Shown: one piece after another, positions 26,682 through 35,939 of the stretch | How positions within the stretch are numbered: the stretch's first letter is position 1 | Layout of the letters: each line of letters begins with the position of its first letter | NCBI RefSeq assembly: GCF_008120935.1 | Contig: NZ_RDBO01000055.1 | Coordinates: 138,516-187,084 of the forward strand | Source: Streptomyces sp. sk2.1 | Lineage (GTDB): Bacteria; Actinomycetota; Actinomycetes; Streptomycetales; Streptomycetaceae | Direction of reading: 5' to 3' | Length of the DNA stretch: 48,569 nucleotides | Notes under the pieces: generated by a model | What the model was told of the DNA's origin: nothing | Databases searched by the model: none | Seen by the model: only the letters and a program-made list of their open reading frames with translations | Translations under genes and position numbers: made by a program

Positions 26682-26746
26682 ATGTGGAGGGGCGGGAGCG
26701 TTGCCGCTCCTCACCGGCTCGCGCCGACGTACCGTGTCCGGTCGCG

Positions 26747-27829
26747 TCAGTTGGAGACCTCGCCGCGGATGAACTTCTCGACGTTCTCGCGGGCCTCGTC
26801 GTCGAAGTACTGGACCGGCGGGGACTTCATGAAGTACGAGGACGCGGAGAGGATCGGGCCACCGATGCCGCGGTCCTTGGCGATCTTCGCGGCACGAAGG
26901 GCGTCGATGATGACACCGGCGGAGTTCGGGGAGTCCCACACCTCGAGCTTGTACTCCAGGTTCAGCGGAACGTCACCGAAGGCGCGACCCTCCAGACGCA
27001 CGTAGGCCCACTTGCGGTCGTCCAGCCAGGCGACGTAGTCCGACGGACCGATGTGGACGTTGTTCTCGCCGAGCTCGCGGTCCCGGATCTGGGAGGTGAC
27101 GGCCTGCGTCTTGGAGATCTTCTTGGACTCCAGGCGCTCGCGCTCGAGCATGTTCTTGAAGTCCATGTTGCCGCCGACGTTCAGCTGCATCGTGCGGTCC
27201 AGGATGACGCCCCGGTCCTCGAAGAGCTTCGCCATCACGCGGTGCGTGATGGTGGCGCCGACCTGCGACTTGATGTCGTCACCGACGATCGGGACACCGG
27301 CCTCGGTGAACTTGTCCGCCCACTCCTTGGTGCCGGCGATGAAGACCGGGAGGGCGTTGACGAACGCGACCTTGGCGTCGATGGCGCACTGCGCGTAGAA
27401 CTTCGCAGCGACCTCGGAGCCGACCGGCAGGTAGCAGATGAGGACGTCGACCTCGCGGTCCTTGAGGACCTGGACGATGTCGACCGGGGTCTCGGAGGAC
27501 TCCTCGATCGTCTGGCGGTAGTACTTGCCGAGACCGTCGTGGGTGTGGCCGCGCTGGACGGTGACGCCGGAGGCCGGCACGTCGCAGAGCTTGATGGTGT
27601 TGTTCTCGCTGGCACCGATGGCGTCCGCGAGGTCGAGGCCGACCTTCTTCGCGTCGACGTCGAAGGCGGCGACGAACTCGACGTCACGCACGTGGTAGTC
27701 GCCGAACTGGACGTGCATCAGGCCGGGCACCTTGCCGGCCGGATCGGCGTCCTTGTAGTACTCGACGCCCTGGACCAGCGAGGCGGCGCAGTTGCCCACG
27801 CCGACGATGGCTACGCGAACCGAACCCAT
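26747..27829 (-). CDS. ino1: myo-Inositol-1-phosphate synthase
   Basis: Converts glucose 6-phosphate to inositol 3-phosphate with NAD, the first step toward phosphatidylinositol and mycothiol. The 360-aa protein starts [21 protein letters not shown] with the Rossmann motif. Typical actinobacterial signatures are present: [30 protein letters not shown] and the C-terminal [11 protein letters not shown]. The ATG at 27829 is preceded by GGGAG nine bases upstream. It is 61 bases after the padR-type gene, and probably cotranscribed with it, which suggests that the regulator may control inositol or mycothiol supply. Confidence 0.95.
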   Translation of the reverse strand: MGSVRVAIVGVGNCAASLVQGVEYYKDADPAGKVPGLMHVQFGDYHVRDVEFVAAFDVDAKKVGLDLADAIGASENNTIKLCDVPASGVTVQRGHTHDGLGKYYRQTIEESSETPVDIVQVLKDREVDVLICYLPVGSEVAAKFYAQCAIDAKVAFVNALPVFIAGTKEWADKFTEAGVPIVGDDIKSQVGATITHRVMAKLFEDRGVILDRTMQLNVGGNMDFKNMLERERLESKKISKTQAVTSQIRDRELGENNVHIGPSDYVAWLDDRKWAYVRLEGRAFGDVPLNLEYKLEVWDSPNSAGVIIDALRAAKIAKDRGIGGPILSASSYFMKSPPVQYFDDEARENVEKFIRGEVSN

Positions 27830-27890
27830 TCCGGTTGCTCCCTGTGTGTTTTGGATGTTCCCTATGAAGCCCCGCGGATCTGCGGGGGCC

Positions 27891-28598
27891 TCACTTTGCG
27901 GTGTCGTCGGACGGATCCGGCGGGGAGTCACCCCGGCGCCGGGGCAGGCCGCCCGTCTCTCCTGCTGTGTTCTGCTGAGCTTCGCTCCCGGGCGAGGACC
28001 GTCGCTGATCCCGTCCCGACCGCTCGCTCTCGATGAGCTCGTTCAGCCAGCGCACTTCGCGCTCCACGGATTCCATGCCGTGTCGCTGCAGCTCAAGCGT
28101 GTAGTCGTCGAGGCGCTCGCGAGTGCGGGCCAAGGAGGCCCGCATCTTCTCCAGGCGTTCCTCCAGCCGGCTGCGCCGGCCCTCCAGCACACGCATCCGC
28201 ACCTCGCGCTCCGTCTGGCCGAAGAAGGCGAAACGGGCCGCGAAGTGCTCGTCCTCCCAGGAATCGGGACCGGTGTGCGAGAGCAGCTCCTCGAAGTGCT
28301 CCTTACCTTCCGCCGTCAGCCGGTAGACGATCTTCGCGCGGCGTCCGGCCAGTGAGGAGGCGGGAGCGGGCGCACGGCCGGTGGCGGGCGGGAGGTCGGC
28401 GGGAGCGGTACCCGGCTCCTCGATCAACCAGCCGTTGGCGACCAGCGTCTTGAGGCAGGGATAGAGGGTGCCGTAACTGAAGGCGCGGAAGATCCCCAAT
28501 GAGGTGTTGAGGCGTTTGCGCAGCTCGTACCCGTGCATCGGGGATTCACGGAGCAGACCGAGAACGGCGAATTCGAGGATGCCGGAGCGCCTGCTCAA
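27891..28598 (-). CDS. PadR family transcriptional regulator
   Basis: 235 aa with an N-terminal winged helix-turn-helix: [20 protein letters not shown], then [19 protein letters not shown], the PadR pattern. The C-terminal half is charged and probably coiled ([22 protein letters not shown]), as needed for dimerisation. The insert [17 protein letters not shown] lies between the wing strands. I choose the TTG at 28598 because SRRSGILEF is the family N-terminus and GAGGAGG lies five bases before it. A perfect palindrome, 85 bases upstream, is a likely autoregulatory site. It is followed by ino1. Confidence 0.9.
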   Translation of the reverse strand: MSRRSGILEFAVLGLLRESPMHGYELRKRLNTSLGIFRAFSYGTLYPCLKTLVANGWLIEEPGTAPADLPPATGRAPAPASSLAGRRAKIVYRLTAEGKEHFEELLSHTGPDSWEDEHFAARFAFFGQTEREVRMRVLEGRRSRLEERLEKMRASLARTRERLDDYTLELQRHGMESVEREVRWLNELIESERSGRDQRRSSPGSEAQQNTAGETGGLPRRRGDSPPDPSDDTAK

Positions 28599-28682
28599 CT
28601 TCGCCTCCTCGTTCTCCGAGTGCTCCCGGGGAACCTCCGAAGCGGTTCCTCGGAACCCTGTGCCGGGCTGATGTACCGAGCT

Positions 28683-28703
28683 GATGTATCGACTCGATAC
28701 ATC
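28683..28703. promoter_or_regulatory. Candidate PadR operator
   Basis: GATGTATCGA-C-TCGATACATC is a perfect 10-base inverted repeat around one base, and has the ATGT...ACAT form of known PadR operators. A GATGTACCGA half-site copy lies just before it (28670-28679). It is in the 411-base gap 28599-29009 between the padR-type gene and the PBP gene, closer to the former. The rest of that gap shows no gene; the PBP promoter must be in it but is not clear. Confidence 0.7.
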
Positions 28704-29009
28704 ACGACGATAGATCGGTGACAGCGTTGCGACAAGAGGGGCCATCGTGAACGGCGTCACATCGTGAATTCGTAGGCACCGACTTGCGTTGTTTGAGGTG
28801 AAGTTCGGCCCTAGGTGGGTTTTGACCGTGCGTAGTCTGTGCGGCATGCAGACCACCGGGAACCGCGAGACGCCCCCACGCGTCAGTTTTCGCGGACTAG
28901 CCGGACGCACTGCGGGCGGGCCCGTCACCGGGCTGGTCCGTCATTCGGGGGGACCGGATCTCAACTGCCGCTTCCAGGCGCTCTCGCCTGCCCGAGGAGT
29001 AGTCGTTCG

Positions 29010-31718
29010 ATGAGCGAGCACCGTCGCAAAGCGCCGCAGCCACAGGGTGGCGGGCGTGCCGCGGCCAGACGAGCAGCCCCGCGTTCCTCAGGACGCCGCG
29101 CAGCTCCGTCACATGGAGTGACGTCTGAAACACCTTCCGATTCGTACGGCGGACGCGCCGAGGCCAGACGCGCCGCCCAGCGGGGCGGCGGAAGCCGTCG
29201 TGCCGCCGAGGGCGGCGGGGCGGGCCGCGGAGGCGGTGGCCGTCGCCGCGGTGGCGGCAGCGGAGGGCACGAGGAGCCGGGCCGGGGGCGGGGCCGTGGC
29301 CCCCGGCGGCCGAGCAAGAAACGCTTCATCGACTACCCCCGCGCCGACAAGGACGGCTTCCGGCGCTGGGTTCCGTCCTGGAAGCTGGTCTCCGCCCTCT
29401 CCATCGGGTTCCTCGGCCTGCTCATGGGCCTCGCCGGTCTCGCCTACGCGATGGTCGACAAGCCCAAGGTGAACGAGGCCGCGAAGGCGCAGAACAACGT
29501 CTACTACTGGGACGACAACACACAGATGGTCGCCACGGGTGGTGAGGTCAACCGCCAGATCATCAACTACGAGCAGATCCCCAAGGCGATGCGGGACGCC
29601 GTCATCTCGGCCGAGAACAAGACCTTCGAGCACGACCGGGGCATCGACCCCATGGGCATCGCCCGAGCCGTGTTCAACATGGCCACCGGGGGCGAGACGC
29701 AGGGCGGTTCCACGATCACCCAGCAGTACGTGAAGAACTCGCGTCTGTCCCAGGAACAGACCCTGAGCCGGAAGTTCCAGGAACTCTTCATCACGCTCAA
29801 GGTCAGCAATGACATGAAGAAGAGCCAGATCATCACGGGCTACCTGAACGTCTCGTACTACGGGCGAGGTGCTTCGGGGCTCCAGGCGGCGGCCCGTACG
29901 TACTACGGCAAGGACGCGATAGACCTGGACCCGAGCGAGTGCGCGTTCCTGGCGACGCTGCTCAAGGGCGCGTCCTACTACGACCCGGCGGGCGCTCCCG
30001 ACGTCGACTCCAAGCAGGCGACCAAGGAGCTGAACACCGAGCGGGCCAAGAAGCGCTGGAAGTGGATCCTCGACGAAGAGGTGAAGGACGGCCGCCTCTC
30101 GAAGGCGGAGCGCGCCAAGTACACCGAGTTCCCGATGCCCGATCCGCCGCGGAAGAACGCCCAGCTGGGCGGTCAGGTCGGTTACCTGGTCGACCTCGCC
30201 AAGAAGTCCTTCCTCAACAACAACGACCGGGGCGTCACGGCGGACATGCTGGCCCAGGGCGGCTACGAGATCCACACCACCTTCAACAAGAAGAAGGTCG
30301 AGCAGCTCGAAGCCGCAGTCCAGAAGGTCTACGACAGCAAGATCAAGCCGAAGGAACGCCCCAAGACGGACACCCACGTCCAGTTCGGCGGCGGGTCGGT
30401 GGATCCCAAGACCGGTGCCATCGTGGCGATCTACGGCGGCCAGGACGCGACCAAGCACTTCACCAACAACGCCGATCCGACCGGTGCGCAGGTCGGTTCG
30501 ACCTTCAAGCCCTTCGTGCTCGCGGCGGCGATGCAGTACGGCAAGCGCGACCCCTCGCTCGGCGAGGAGCAGAACGAGTCGCAGCGCACGAAGGTCTCGC
30601 CGCTCAGCATCTACAACGCCGACGACATGCTGAAGATCAAGAAGTACAACGGCGAGATCTGGACCGACGAGAACGGCAAGGAGTGGCTGCAGGCCAACGA
30701 CGGCCATGAGTCGAAGGGCAACATCACCCTCCGCGAGGCCATGCAGTGGTCCGCCAACTCCCCGTACGTGCAGCTCGGCATGGACGTCGGCACCGACAAG
30801 GTGAAGGACGTCGCCATGGCCGCGGGGCTCAGGGACGACGACCAGATGGCGGACTCGCACGTGCCGTCGTTCTCCATCGGTACGTCCTCGCCCAGTGCGA
30901 TCCGCATGGCCGGCGCGTACGCGACCTTCGCGGACAGCGGCAAGCAGCGCGAGCCCTACTCGGTCACCGAGGTGAAGCACGGCGGCGCGGTGATCTACCA
31001 GCACAAGGGGGTCGTCAAGAGCGCCTTCGACCCCGCGATCGCCGACAACGTCACCGACGTCCTGAAGAACGTCGTCGACAAGGGGACGGGTACCCCCGCG
31101 CAGCTCCCCGGCCGGGATGTGGCGGGCAAGACGGGTACGACGGACGACAACAAGTCCGCCTGGTTCGTCGGTTACACGCCGCAGCTGTCCACGGCCATCA
31201 GCATGTACCGGCTCGACGACGACGCGAACAACAAGAACCGCGCGTTCGAGAAGATGTACGGCACGGGTGGCGAGCGGACGATCCACGGAGCCTCGTTCCC
31301 GGCCCAGATCTGGCACGACTACATGGCCGATGCGATGAAGGGGAAGAAGGTCCTTTCCTTCCCCGAGCCGGGAGAGATCGGCGACAAGGTCTACGGCGGC
31401 GGCGCGCAGAGCCCCAAGCCGACGCCCACCAAGGAAGTGACGCCCACGCCGACCGAGACGGAGACCGAGACGCCTCCGGCGAGCACGACCCCGTCGCCGC
31501 CCGATCCGACCAGTAGCTGCGATACGTGGGACTGGGACTGCCAGCACAACAACGGCGGCACCAACAGCGGTGCCAACGGTGGGGACTCGGGCGACATCGG
31601 CGGCTTCCCGACCACGTCGCCCTCGCCACCGAACGGTGGCGGTGGCAACGGCGGCAACGGAAACGGCGGCAACGGAAACGGGGCGAACGGCGGATTCATC
31701 GCCGGACCGGCCGGATAG
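29010..31718 (+). CDS. Bifunctional (class A) penicillin-binding protein
   Basis: Peptidoglycan glycosyltransferase plus D,D-transpeptidase, 902 aa. A ~105-residue Arg/Gly/Ala-rich cytoplasmic tail precedes the membrane segment (about 125-149). The GT51 domain shows SAENKTFEHDRG (E202), GGSTITQQYVKN and RKFQELF (E258). Note EN instead of the usual ED in the first motif. The transpeptidase domain has S497-T-F-K500, S581-A-N583 and K707-T-G709. The C-terminus is a Pro/Thr then Gly/Asn-rich low-complexity tail, likely in the wall. GAGGAG lies 11 bases before the ATG at 29010. It is followed by the glycosyltransferase gene. Confidence 0.95.
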   Translation: MSEHRRKAPQPQGGGRAAARRAAPRSSGRRAAPSHGVTSETPSDSYGGRAEARRAAQRGGGSRRAAEGGGAGRGGGGRRRGGGSGGHEEPGRGRGRGPRRPSKKRFIDYPRADKDGFRRWVPSWKLVSALSIGFLGLLMGLAGLAYAMVDKPKVNEAAKAQNNVYYWDDNTQMVATGGEVNRQIINYEQIPKAMRDAVISAENKTFEHDRGIDPMGIARAVFNMATGGETQGGSTITQQYVKNSRLSQEQTLSRKFQELFITLKVSNDMKKSQIITGYLNVSYYGRGASGLQAAARTYYGKDAIDLDPSECAFLATLLKGASYYDPAGAPDVDSKQATKELNTERAKKRWKWILDEEVKDGRLSKAERAKYTEFPMPDPPRKNAQLGGQVGYLVDLAKKSFLNNNDRGVTADMLAQGGYEIHTTFNKKKVEQLEAAVQKVYDSKIKPKERPKTDTHVQFGGGSVDPKTGAIVAIYGGQDATKHFTNNADPTGAQVGSTFKPFVLAAAMQYGKRDPSLGEEQNESQRTKVSPLSIYNADDMLKIKKYNGEIWTDENGKEWLQANDGHESKGNITLREAMQWSANSPYVQLGMDVGTDKVKDVAMAAGLRDDDQMADSHVPSFSIGTSSPSAIRMAGAYATFADSGKQREPYSVTEVKHGGAVIYQHKGVVKSAFDPAIADNVTDVLKNVVDKGTGTPAQLPGRDVAGKTGTTDDNKSAWFVGYTPQLSTAISMYRLDDDANNKNRAFEKMYGTGGERTIHGASFPAQIWHDYMADAMKGKKVLSFPEPGEIGDKVYGGGAQSPKPTPTKEVTPTPTETETETPPASTTPSPPDPTSSCDTWDWDCQHNNGGTNSGANGGDSGDIGGFPTTSPSPPNGGGGNGGNGNGGNGNGANGGFIAGPAG

Positions 31719-31750
31719 CCCCCGCCGGGTCCACGGGGCCGACCGGCAGT

Positions 31751-31784
31751 GAGGGCCGCCGCACCACGTGGTGCGGCGGCCCTC
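31751..31784. terminator. 34-base perfect palindrome after the PBP gene
   Basis: Perfect 17-base arms with no spacer (GAGGGCCGCCGCACCAC and its complement), 32 bases past the PBP stop. Probably a terminator; no T-run follows. Confidence 0.65.
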
Positions 31785-31811
31785 GTCGTTTCCACGGGCC
31801 CGTACGGCAGT

Positions 31812-33320
31812 ATGAGCGGCATGCCGAGCGCAGAAGACACGAGTGTGCACCAGCCGCAGGACCAGTCCGTCGTGCGGCCCACGCACGAGGACGAGATCGC
31901 CGAGGCCGGCAGCGAGCTGATCGGCGGACGGCCGGGGTACTGGGCGAGACTCGGCGGCACGACGCTCACGCCCGTGGCCGTCGTCGCGCTGGTGGCCCTC
32001 GGGATGTTCGCGCTGGGCATGGTGCAGAAGCTGCCCTGCTACAACTGGGCCTGGTTCAGGGGAGCGGGCTCGCAGTACACCCACGCCTGCTACTCGGACA
32101 TCCCGCACCTCTACGTGGCCCGCGGCTTCTCCGACGGCCTCGTGCCGTACTTCGACCGGCTGCCCGGCGACATGCAGTACCTGGAGTACCCCGTGCTGAC
32201 GGGGGTGTTCATGCAGGTCGCTTCCTGGCTGACGCCGGGCGGGTCGATCCAGTACCGCGAGCAGATGTACTGGATGGTCAACGCGAGCATGCTGATGATC
32301 TGCGCAGTGATCATCGCCGTCTGCGTCGCCCGCACGCACCGGCGCCGCCCCTGGGACGCGCTGCTGGTCGCCCTCGCCCCGGCCTTCGCGCTCACCGCCA
32401 CGATCAACTGGGACCTGCTGGCCATCGCGCTGACGGCCGCGGGGATGCTCATGTGGTCCAGGGGCCGGGCCCTGGCGTTCGGCGTCCTCATCGGGCTCGC
32501 CACGGCCGCCAAGCTCTATCCCGTGTTCCTGCTGGGGCCGGTGTTCGTCCTGTGCTGGCGGGCGGGCAAATGGCGGGAGTTCGGCACGGCCACACTTGGG
32601 GCGGCGGTGGCCTGGCTGGTGGTGAACCTGCCGGTGATGGCCTTCGCGCCCGAGGGGTGGAAGAAGTTCTACACGTTCAGCGAGGAACGGGGCATCGACT
32701 TCGGTTCCTTCTGGCTGATCATCACGCAGCGCACCGGTGAGAGCATCGAGGTGTCGACCGTCAACACCGTCTCGACCCTGGTGACGGTCCTGCTGTGCGC
32801 GGGCGTCGGGGCGCTGACCCTGATGGCACCGCGCAGGCCGCGCTTCGCGCAGCTCGCCTTCCTCGTCGTCGCGGCGTTCATCCTCGTCAACAAGGTCTAC
32901 TCGCCGCAGTACGTGCTGTGGCTGATTCCCCTGGCCGCCCTGGCCAGGCCGCGCTGGCGCGATTTCCTGATCTGGCAGGCGTGCGAGGTCATGTACTTCC
33001 TGGGGATCTGGATGTACCTCGCGTACACGACGAGCGGAGACAAGCACCAGGGGCTGCCCACGGAGGGGTATCAGCTGGCGATCGCCCTGCACCTGCTGGG
33101 CACGCTGTACCTCTGTGCCGTCGTCGTGCGGGACATCCTCGTGCCGGAGCGGGACGTCGTACGGCTCGACGGGTCGGACGACCCGTCCGGCGGGGTGCTC
33201 GACGGGGCCCCGGACGCGTTCGTACTGGGCCGGGCGGCCCGGCCGTCGCGGCACGCACACCCCGAGGCCGAAGCACCGAGGGTGGAGTGGGGCGCGGCGC
33301 GGGGGCCGGCCGCGGACTGA
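31812..33320 (+). CDS. Polytopic membrane glycosyltransferase (GT87/DUF2029-like)
   Basis: 502 aa with about ten membrane segments. The first loop after TM1 contains WAWFRGAGSQYTHACYSDIP, a family-typical region, and later YLEYPVLTGVF and GLATAAKLYPVFLLGP match the polyprenol-dependent GT-C fold of DUF2029/GT87 proteins. A ~75-residue charged C-terminal tail follows. Such enzymes transfer a sugar from a lipid-linked donor on the outer face of the membrane; acceptor and sugar are unknown. ATG 31812 and ATG 31821 are both possible. It lies downstream of the PBP gene and converges on the alr-like gene. Confidence 0.82.
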   Translation: MSGMPSAEDTSVHQPQDQSVVRPTHEDEIAEAGSELIGGRPGYWARLGGTTLTPVAVVALVALGMFALGMVQKLPCYNWAWFRGAGSQYTHACYSDIPHLYVARGFSDGLVPYFDRLPGDMQYLEYPVLTGVFMQVASWLTPGGSIQYREQMYWMVNASMLMICAVIIAVCVARTHRRRPWDALLVALAPAFALTATINWDLLAIALTAAGMLMWSRGRALAFGVLIGLATAAKLYPVFLLGPVFVLCWRAGKWREFGTATLGAAVAWLVVNLPVMAFAPEGWKKFYTFSEERGIDFGSFWLIITQRTGESIEVSTVNTVSTLVTVLLCAGVGALTLMAPRRPRFAQLAFLVVAAFILVNKVYSPQYVLWLIPLAALARPRWRDFLIWQACEVMYFLGIWMYLAYTTSGDKHQGLPTEGYQLAIALHLLGTLYLCAVVVRDILVPERDVVRLDGSDDPSGGVLDGAPDAFVLGRAARPSRHAHPEAEAPRVEWGAARGPAAD

Positions 33321-33326
33321 GGACGG

Positions 33327-33362
33327 ACCGGCCCCGGGGGAATGTCCGCTCCCGGGGCCGGT
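33327..33362. terminator. Bidirectional terminator
   Basis: ACCGGCCCCGGG / CCCGGGGCCGGT, 12-base arms with a loop of 12, between the convergent glycosyltransferase and racemase-like genes; GCCTTTGT follows on the plus strand. Confidence 0.75.
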
Positions 33363-33369
33363 GCCTTTG

Positions 33370-34401
33370 TCAGCGGTCGACCAGGCGGTCGAACTGGGTG
33401 GTGGTGTGGCGCAGGTGGGCCACCAGTTCGTCGCCCACCTTCGGCTCCTGCGCGTCCGCCGGGACGAACAGGATCGACACCTGCATGTGCGGCGGCTCGG
33501 CGAACCAGCGCTGCTTGCCGGCCCAGACGAACGGCGACAGGTTGCGGTTGACGGTGGCCAGGCCCGCGCGGGCGACGCCCTTGGCCCGCGGCATCACGCC
33601 GTGCAGGGCCTTCGGGGCCTCCAGGCCCACCCCGTGCGACGTGCCGCCGGCGACGACCACCAGCCAGCCGTCCGAGGCGGCCTTCTGCTGGCGGTAGCCG
33701 AAGCGGTCCCCCTTGGCCACGCGCGTGACGTCCAGGACGGAACCCCGGTATTCCGTCGCCTCGTGGTCACCGAGCCACAGCCGGGTGCCGATACGGGCGC
33801 GGAAACGGGTCTGCGGGAACTGCTGCTGGAGTCGGCCCAGCTCCTCGGCGCGCAGATGGCTGACGAACATGGTGTGCAGCGGCAGCCGGGCCGCGCGCAG
33901 CCGGTCCATCCAGGCGATGACCTCCTCGACCGCGTCCGAGCCGTCCGTGCGGTCCAGCGGGAGGTGCAGGGCGAAGCCCTCGAGCCGTACGTCCTCGATG
34001 GCGGCGTGCAGCTGCCCGAGCTCCTCCTCCTTGACGCCGTGGCGCTTCATCGAGCTCATGCATTCGATGACGACCCGTGCGCCCACCAGGGCGTGCACGC
34101 CGTCCACGGAGGAGACGGACCGGATGACGCGGTCGGGCAGCGGCACCGGCTCCTCGCCCCGGCGGAACGGGGTGAGGACCAGGAGGTCGCCGCTGAACCA
34201 GTCCTTGACGCGGGCGGCCTCGTAGGTGGTGCCGACGGCGAGCATGTCGGAGCCGAAACGGATGGCCTCGTCGGCCAGCCGCTCGTGACCGAAGCCGTAT
34301 CCGTTGCCCTTGCAGACCGGGACGAGGCCGGGGAACTGGTCGAGGACGGACTTCTGGTGCGCCCGCCAGCGCGCGGTGTCGACGTAGAGGGAGAGCGCCA
34401 T
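33370..34401 (-). CDS. Alanine-racemase-like PLP protein, possibly not a racemase
   Basis: 343 aa. The N-terminal barrel shows LVPVCKGNGYGFGH with the PLP-binding lysine K31, matching the VVKA.AYGHG motif of alanine racemase. RARIGTRLWLGD matches the strand holding the PLP phosphate. The C-terminal domain, where racemases carry GYADG with the second catalytic tyrosine, reads VVVAGGTSHGVGL, so this tyrosine seems to be missing. It is also shorter than typical Alr. It lies 160 bases downstream of femX on the same strand, so a role in cell-wall peptide chemistry is likely, but the reaction is uncertain. Confidence 0.8.
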   Translation of the reverse strand: MALSLYVDTARWRAHQKSVLDQFPGLVPVCKGNGYGFGHERLADEAIRFGSDMLAVGTTYEAARVKDWFSGDLLVLTPFRRGEEPVPLPDRVIRSVSSVDGVHALVGARVVIECMSSMKRHGVKEEELGQLHAAIEDVRLEGFALHLPLDRTDGSDAVEEVIAWMDRLRAARLPLHTMFVSHLRAEELGRLQQQFPQTRFRARIGTRLWLGDHEATEYRGSVLDVTRVAKGDRFGYRQQKAASDGWLVVVAGGTSHGVGLEAPKALHGVMPRAKGVARAGLATVNRNLSPFVWAGKQRWFAEPPHMQVSILFVPADAQEPKVGDELVAHLRHTTTQFDRLVDR

Positions 34402-34528
34402 GGCCGGTCCGGAACCTTTCTGGTGGCTGCGATGTGTCAGCGGTGCGCGGAGCCTGCCCGGGGGCCGCCCGCGGTGGTCGCTGGAGGGTCTGTCGGTGGA
34501 AGAACTGTCGCGATGCCCATTGAAACGA

Positions 34529-34544
34529 ACGAAACCGGTTTCGT
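34529..34544. repeat. 16-base perfect palindrome between femX and the racemase-like gene
   Basis: ACGAAACCGGTTTCGT is perfectly symmetric and lies 17 bases past the femX stop. It is followed (minus strand) by TCGTTTC. Could be the femX terminator, or an operator for the downstream gene. Confidence 0.5.
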
Positions 34545-34561
34545 CAGCGGGGCGACGGGGG

Positions 34562-35680
34562 TCAGCGGCGGGACATGTAGATGTCGAGCGCCTTGTGGAG
34601 CAGCTTGTTGAGCGGGAAGTCCCACTCGCCGAGGTACTCGGCGGCCTGTCCGCCGGTGCCGACCTTGAACTGGATGAGGCCGAAGAGGTGGTCGGTCTCG
34701 TCCAGCGAGTCGGAGATGCCGCGCAGGTCGTAGACGGTGGCGCCCATGGCGTACGCGTCGCGCAGCATCCGCCACTGCATCGCGTTCGAGGGCCGGACCT
34801 CGCGCTTGTGGTTGGCGGACGCCCCGTAGGAGTACCAGACGTGCCCGCCGACGATCAGCATCGTCGCGGCGGCGACGTTCTCGCCCTCGTGACGGGCGAA
34901 GTACAGCCGCATCCGGTTGGGGTCCTCGTTGTTGAGGGTCGTCCACATGCGCTGGAAGTAGGCCAGCGGACGCGGCCGGAAGCGGTCGCGCTCCGCCGTG
35001 ATCTCGTAGAGCCGCTGCCACTCGGCGAGGTCCCCGTATCCGCCCTGGACGACCTCGACGCCGGCCTTCTCGGCCTTCTTGATGTTGCGGCGCCACAGCT
35101 GGTTGAAGCCCTTGTGGACGTCTTCGAGCGACCGGTTCGCCAGCGGCACCTGGAAGATGTAGCGGGGTTGTACGTCACCGAAGCCGGCGCCGCCGTCCTC
35201 GCCCTGCTGCCAGCCCATCTTCCGCAGCCTGTCCGCCACCTCGAAGGCCTGGGGCTCGATGTGGGTGGCCTTGACGTCGCGCAGCCGCTTCACCTCCGGG
35301 TCCTGGATGCCCGACTTGATCGCGGCCGCGTCCCAGCGGCGGATGACGACGGGCGGGCCCATCTTCACGGAGAAGGCGCCCTGCTGCTTGAGGTGCGCCA
35401 GCATCGGACGGAGCCAGTCGTCCAGGTTCGGGGCGAACCAGTCGATGACCGGGCCCTCGGGCAGGTAGGCGAGATACCGCTTGATCTTGGGAAGCTGCCG
35501 GTAGAGCACCAGGCCGACACCGACCAGCTGCCCCTCCTTGCTGAACCAGCCGAGGCTCTCCGAGCGCCACTCGGCCTTCACGTCCGCCCACGCCGGAACC
35601 TGCATGTGACTCGCCGCGGGCAGGCTCTGGATATATGCCAGATGCTGCTCTCGGCTGATGGTCCTCAGGGTCAGGCTCAT
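34562..35680 (-). CDS. femX: FemX-like peptidyltransferase (FemABX family)
   Basis: 372 aa with the FemABX double-GNAT fold. It shows LAYIQSLPAASHMQVPAWADVKAEW at the N-terminus, YRQLPKIKRYLAYLPEGPVI, YIFQVPLANRSLEDV, FNQLWRRNIKKAEKAGVEV, and a C-terminal WYSYGASANHKREVRPSNAM segment, all family-typical. FemX adds the first amino acid (glycine in Streptomyces, from Gly-tRNA) to the stem peptide of lipid II, the branch later used in cross-linking. In S. coelicolor the femX gene is essential unless its substitute VanK is expressed. It is followed by the racemase-like gene. Confidence 0.92.
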   Translation of the reverse strand: MSLTLRTISREQHLAYIQSLPAASHMQVPAWADVKAEWRSESLGWFSKEGQLVGVGLVLYRQLPKIKRYLAYLPEGPVIDWFAPNLDDWLRPMLAHLKQQGAFSVKMGPPVVIRRWDAAAIKSGIQDPEVKRLRDVKATHIEPQAFEVADRLRKMGWQQGEDGGAGFGDVQPRYIFQVPLANRSLEDVHKGFNQLWRRNIKKAEKAGVEVVQGGYGDLAEWQRLYEITAERDRFRPRPLAYFQRMWTTLNNEDPNRMRLYFARHEGENVAAATMLIVGGHVWYSYGASANHKREVRPSNAMQWRMLRDAYAMGATVYDLRGISDSLDETDHLFGLIQFKVGTGGQAAEYLGEWDFPLNKLLHKALDIYMSRR

Positions 35681-35834
35681 GCGGGGCGCTCCTCGGCAGG
35701 TGTGTCCCCATGGGTCAGGGGCTCCGGCTCTCGCGCCGAAGCCTACTGTGACCGTGAAGCGCGCCGTCCGGCCCTATGGGGCCTTTTCGCTCCGCCATCG
35801 GCGGGGCGCGGGGCGCCGGAACCCGCGCAGGGAG

Positions 35835-35866
35835 CGGTGCGGGGCCCGGAGAAGGACCCCGCACCG
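35835..35866 (-). terminator. Hairpin after the small membrane protein gene
   Basis: CGGTGCGGGG / CCCCGCACCG, 10-base arms with a 12-base loop, 74 bases past the stop at 35940. It sits in the 259-base gap 35681-35939 before femX, where I see nothing else. Confidence 0.6.
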
Positions 35867-35939
35867 GCCCAGGTGTCGGGTTGCGGCTCCCGCGGCTGTC
35901 GTGACGAACCCGACCCCGTCCGCCGGGGCCCGTCGTCCG

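Noticed and set aside
31630..31718. Repeats of GGCAACGG near the PBP C-terminus
   Set aside because: They encode a Gly/Asn low-complexity wall tail, and are not a mobile element or CRISPR.
29109..33260. 1383-codon open frame on the minus strand
   Set aside because: Antisense to the PBP and glycosyltransferase genes; stop-free because of high GC third positions, with Arg/Gly/His/Val-rich nonsense composition.
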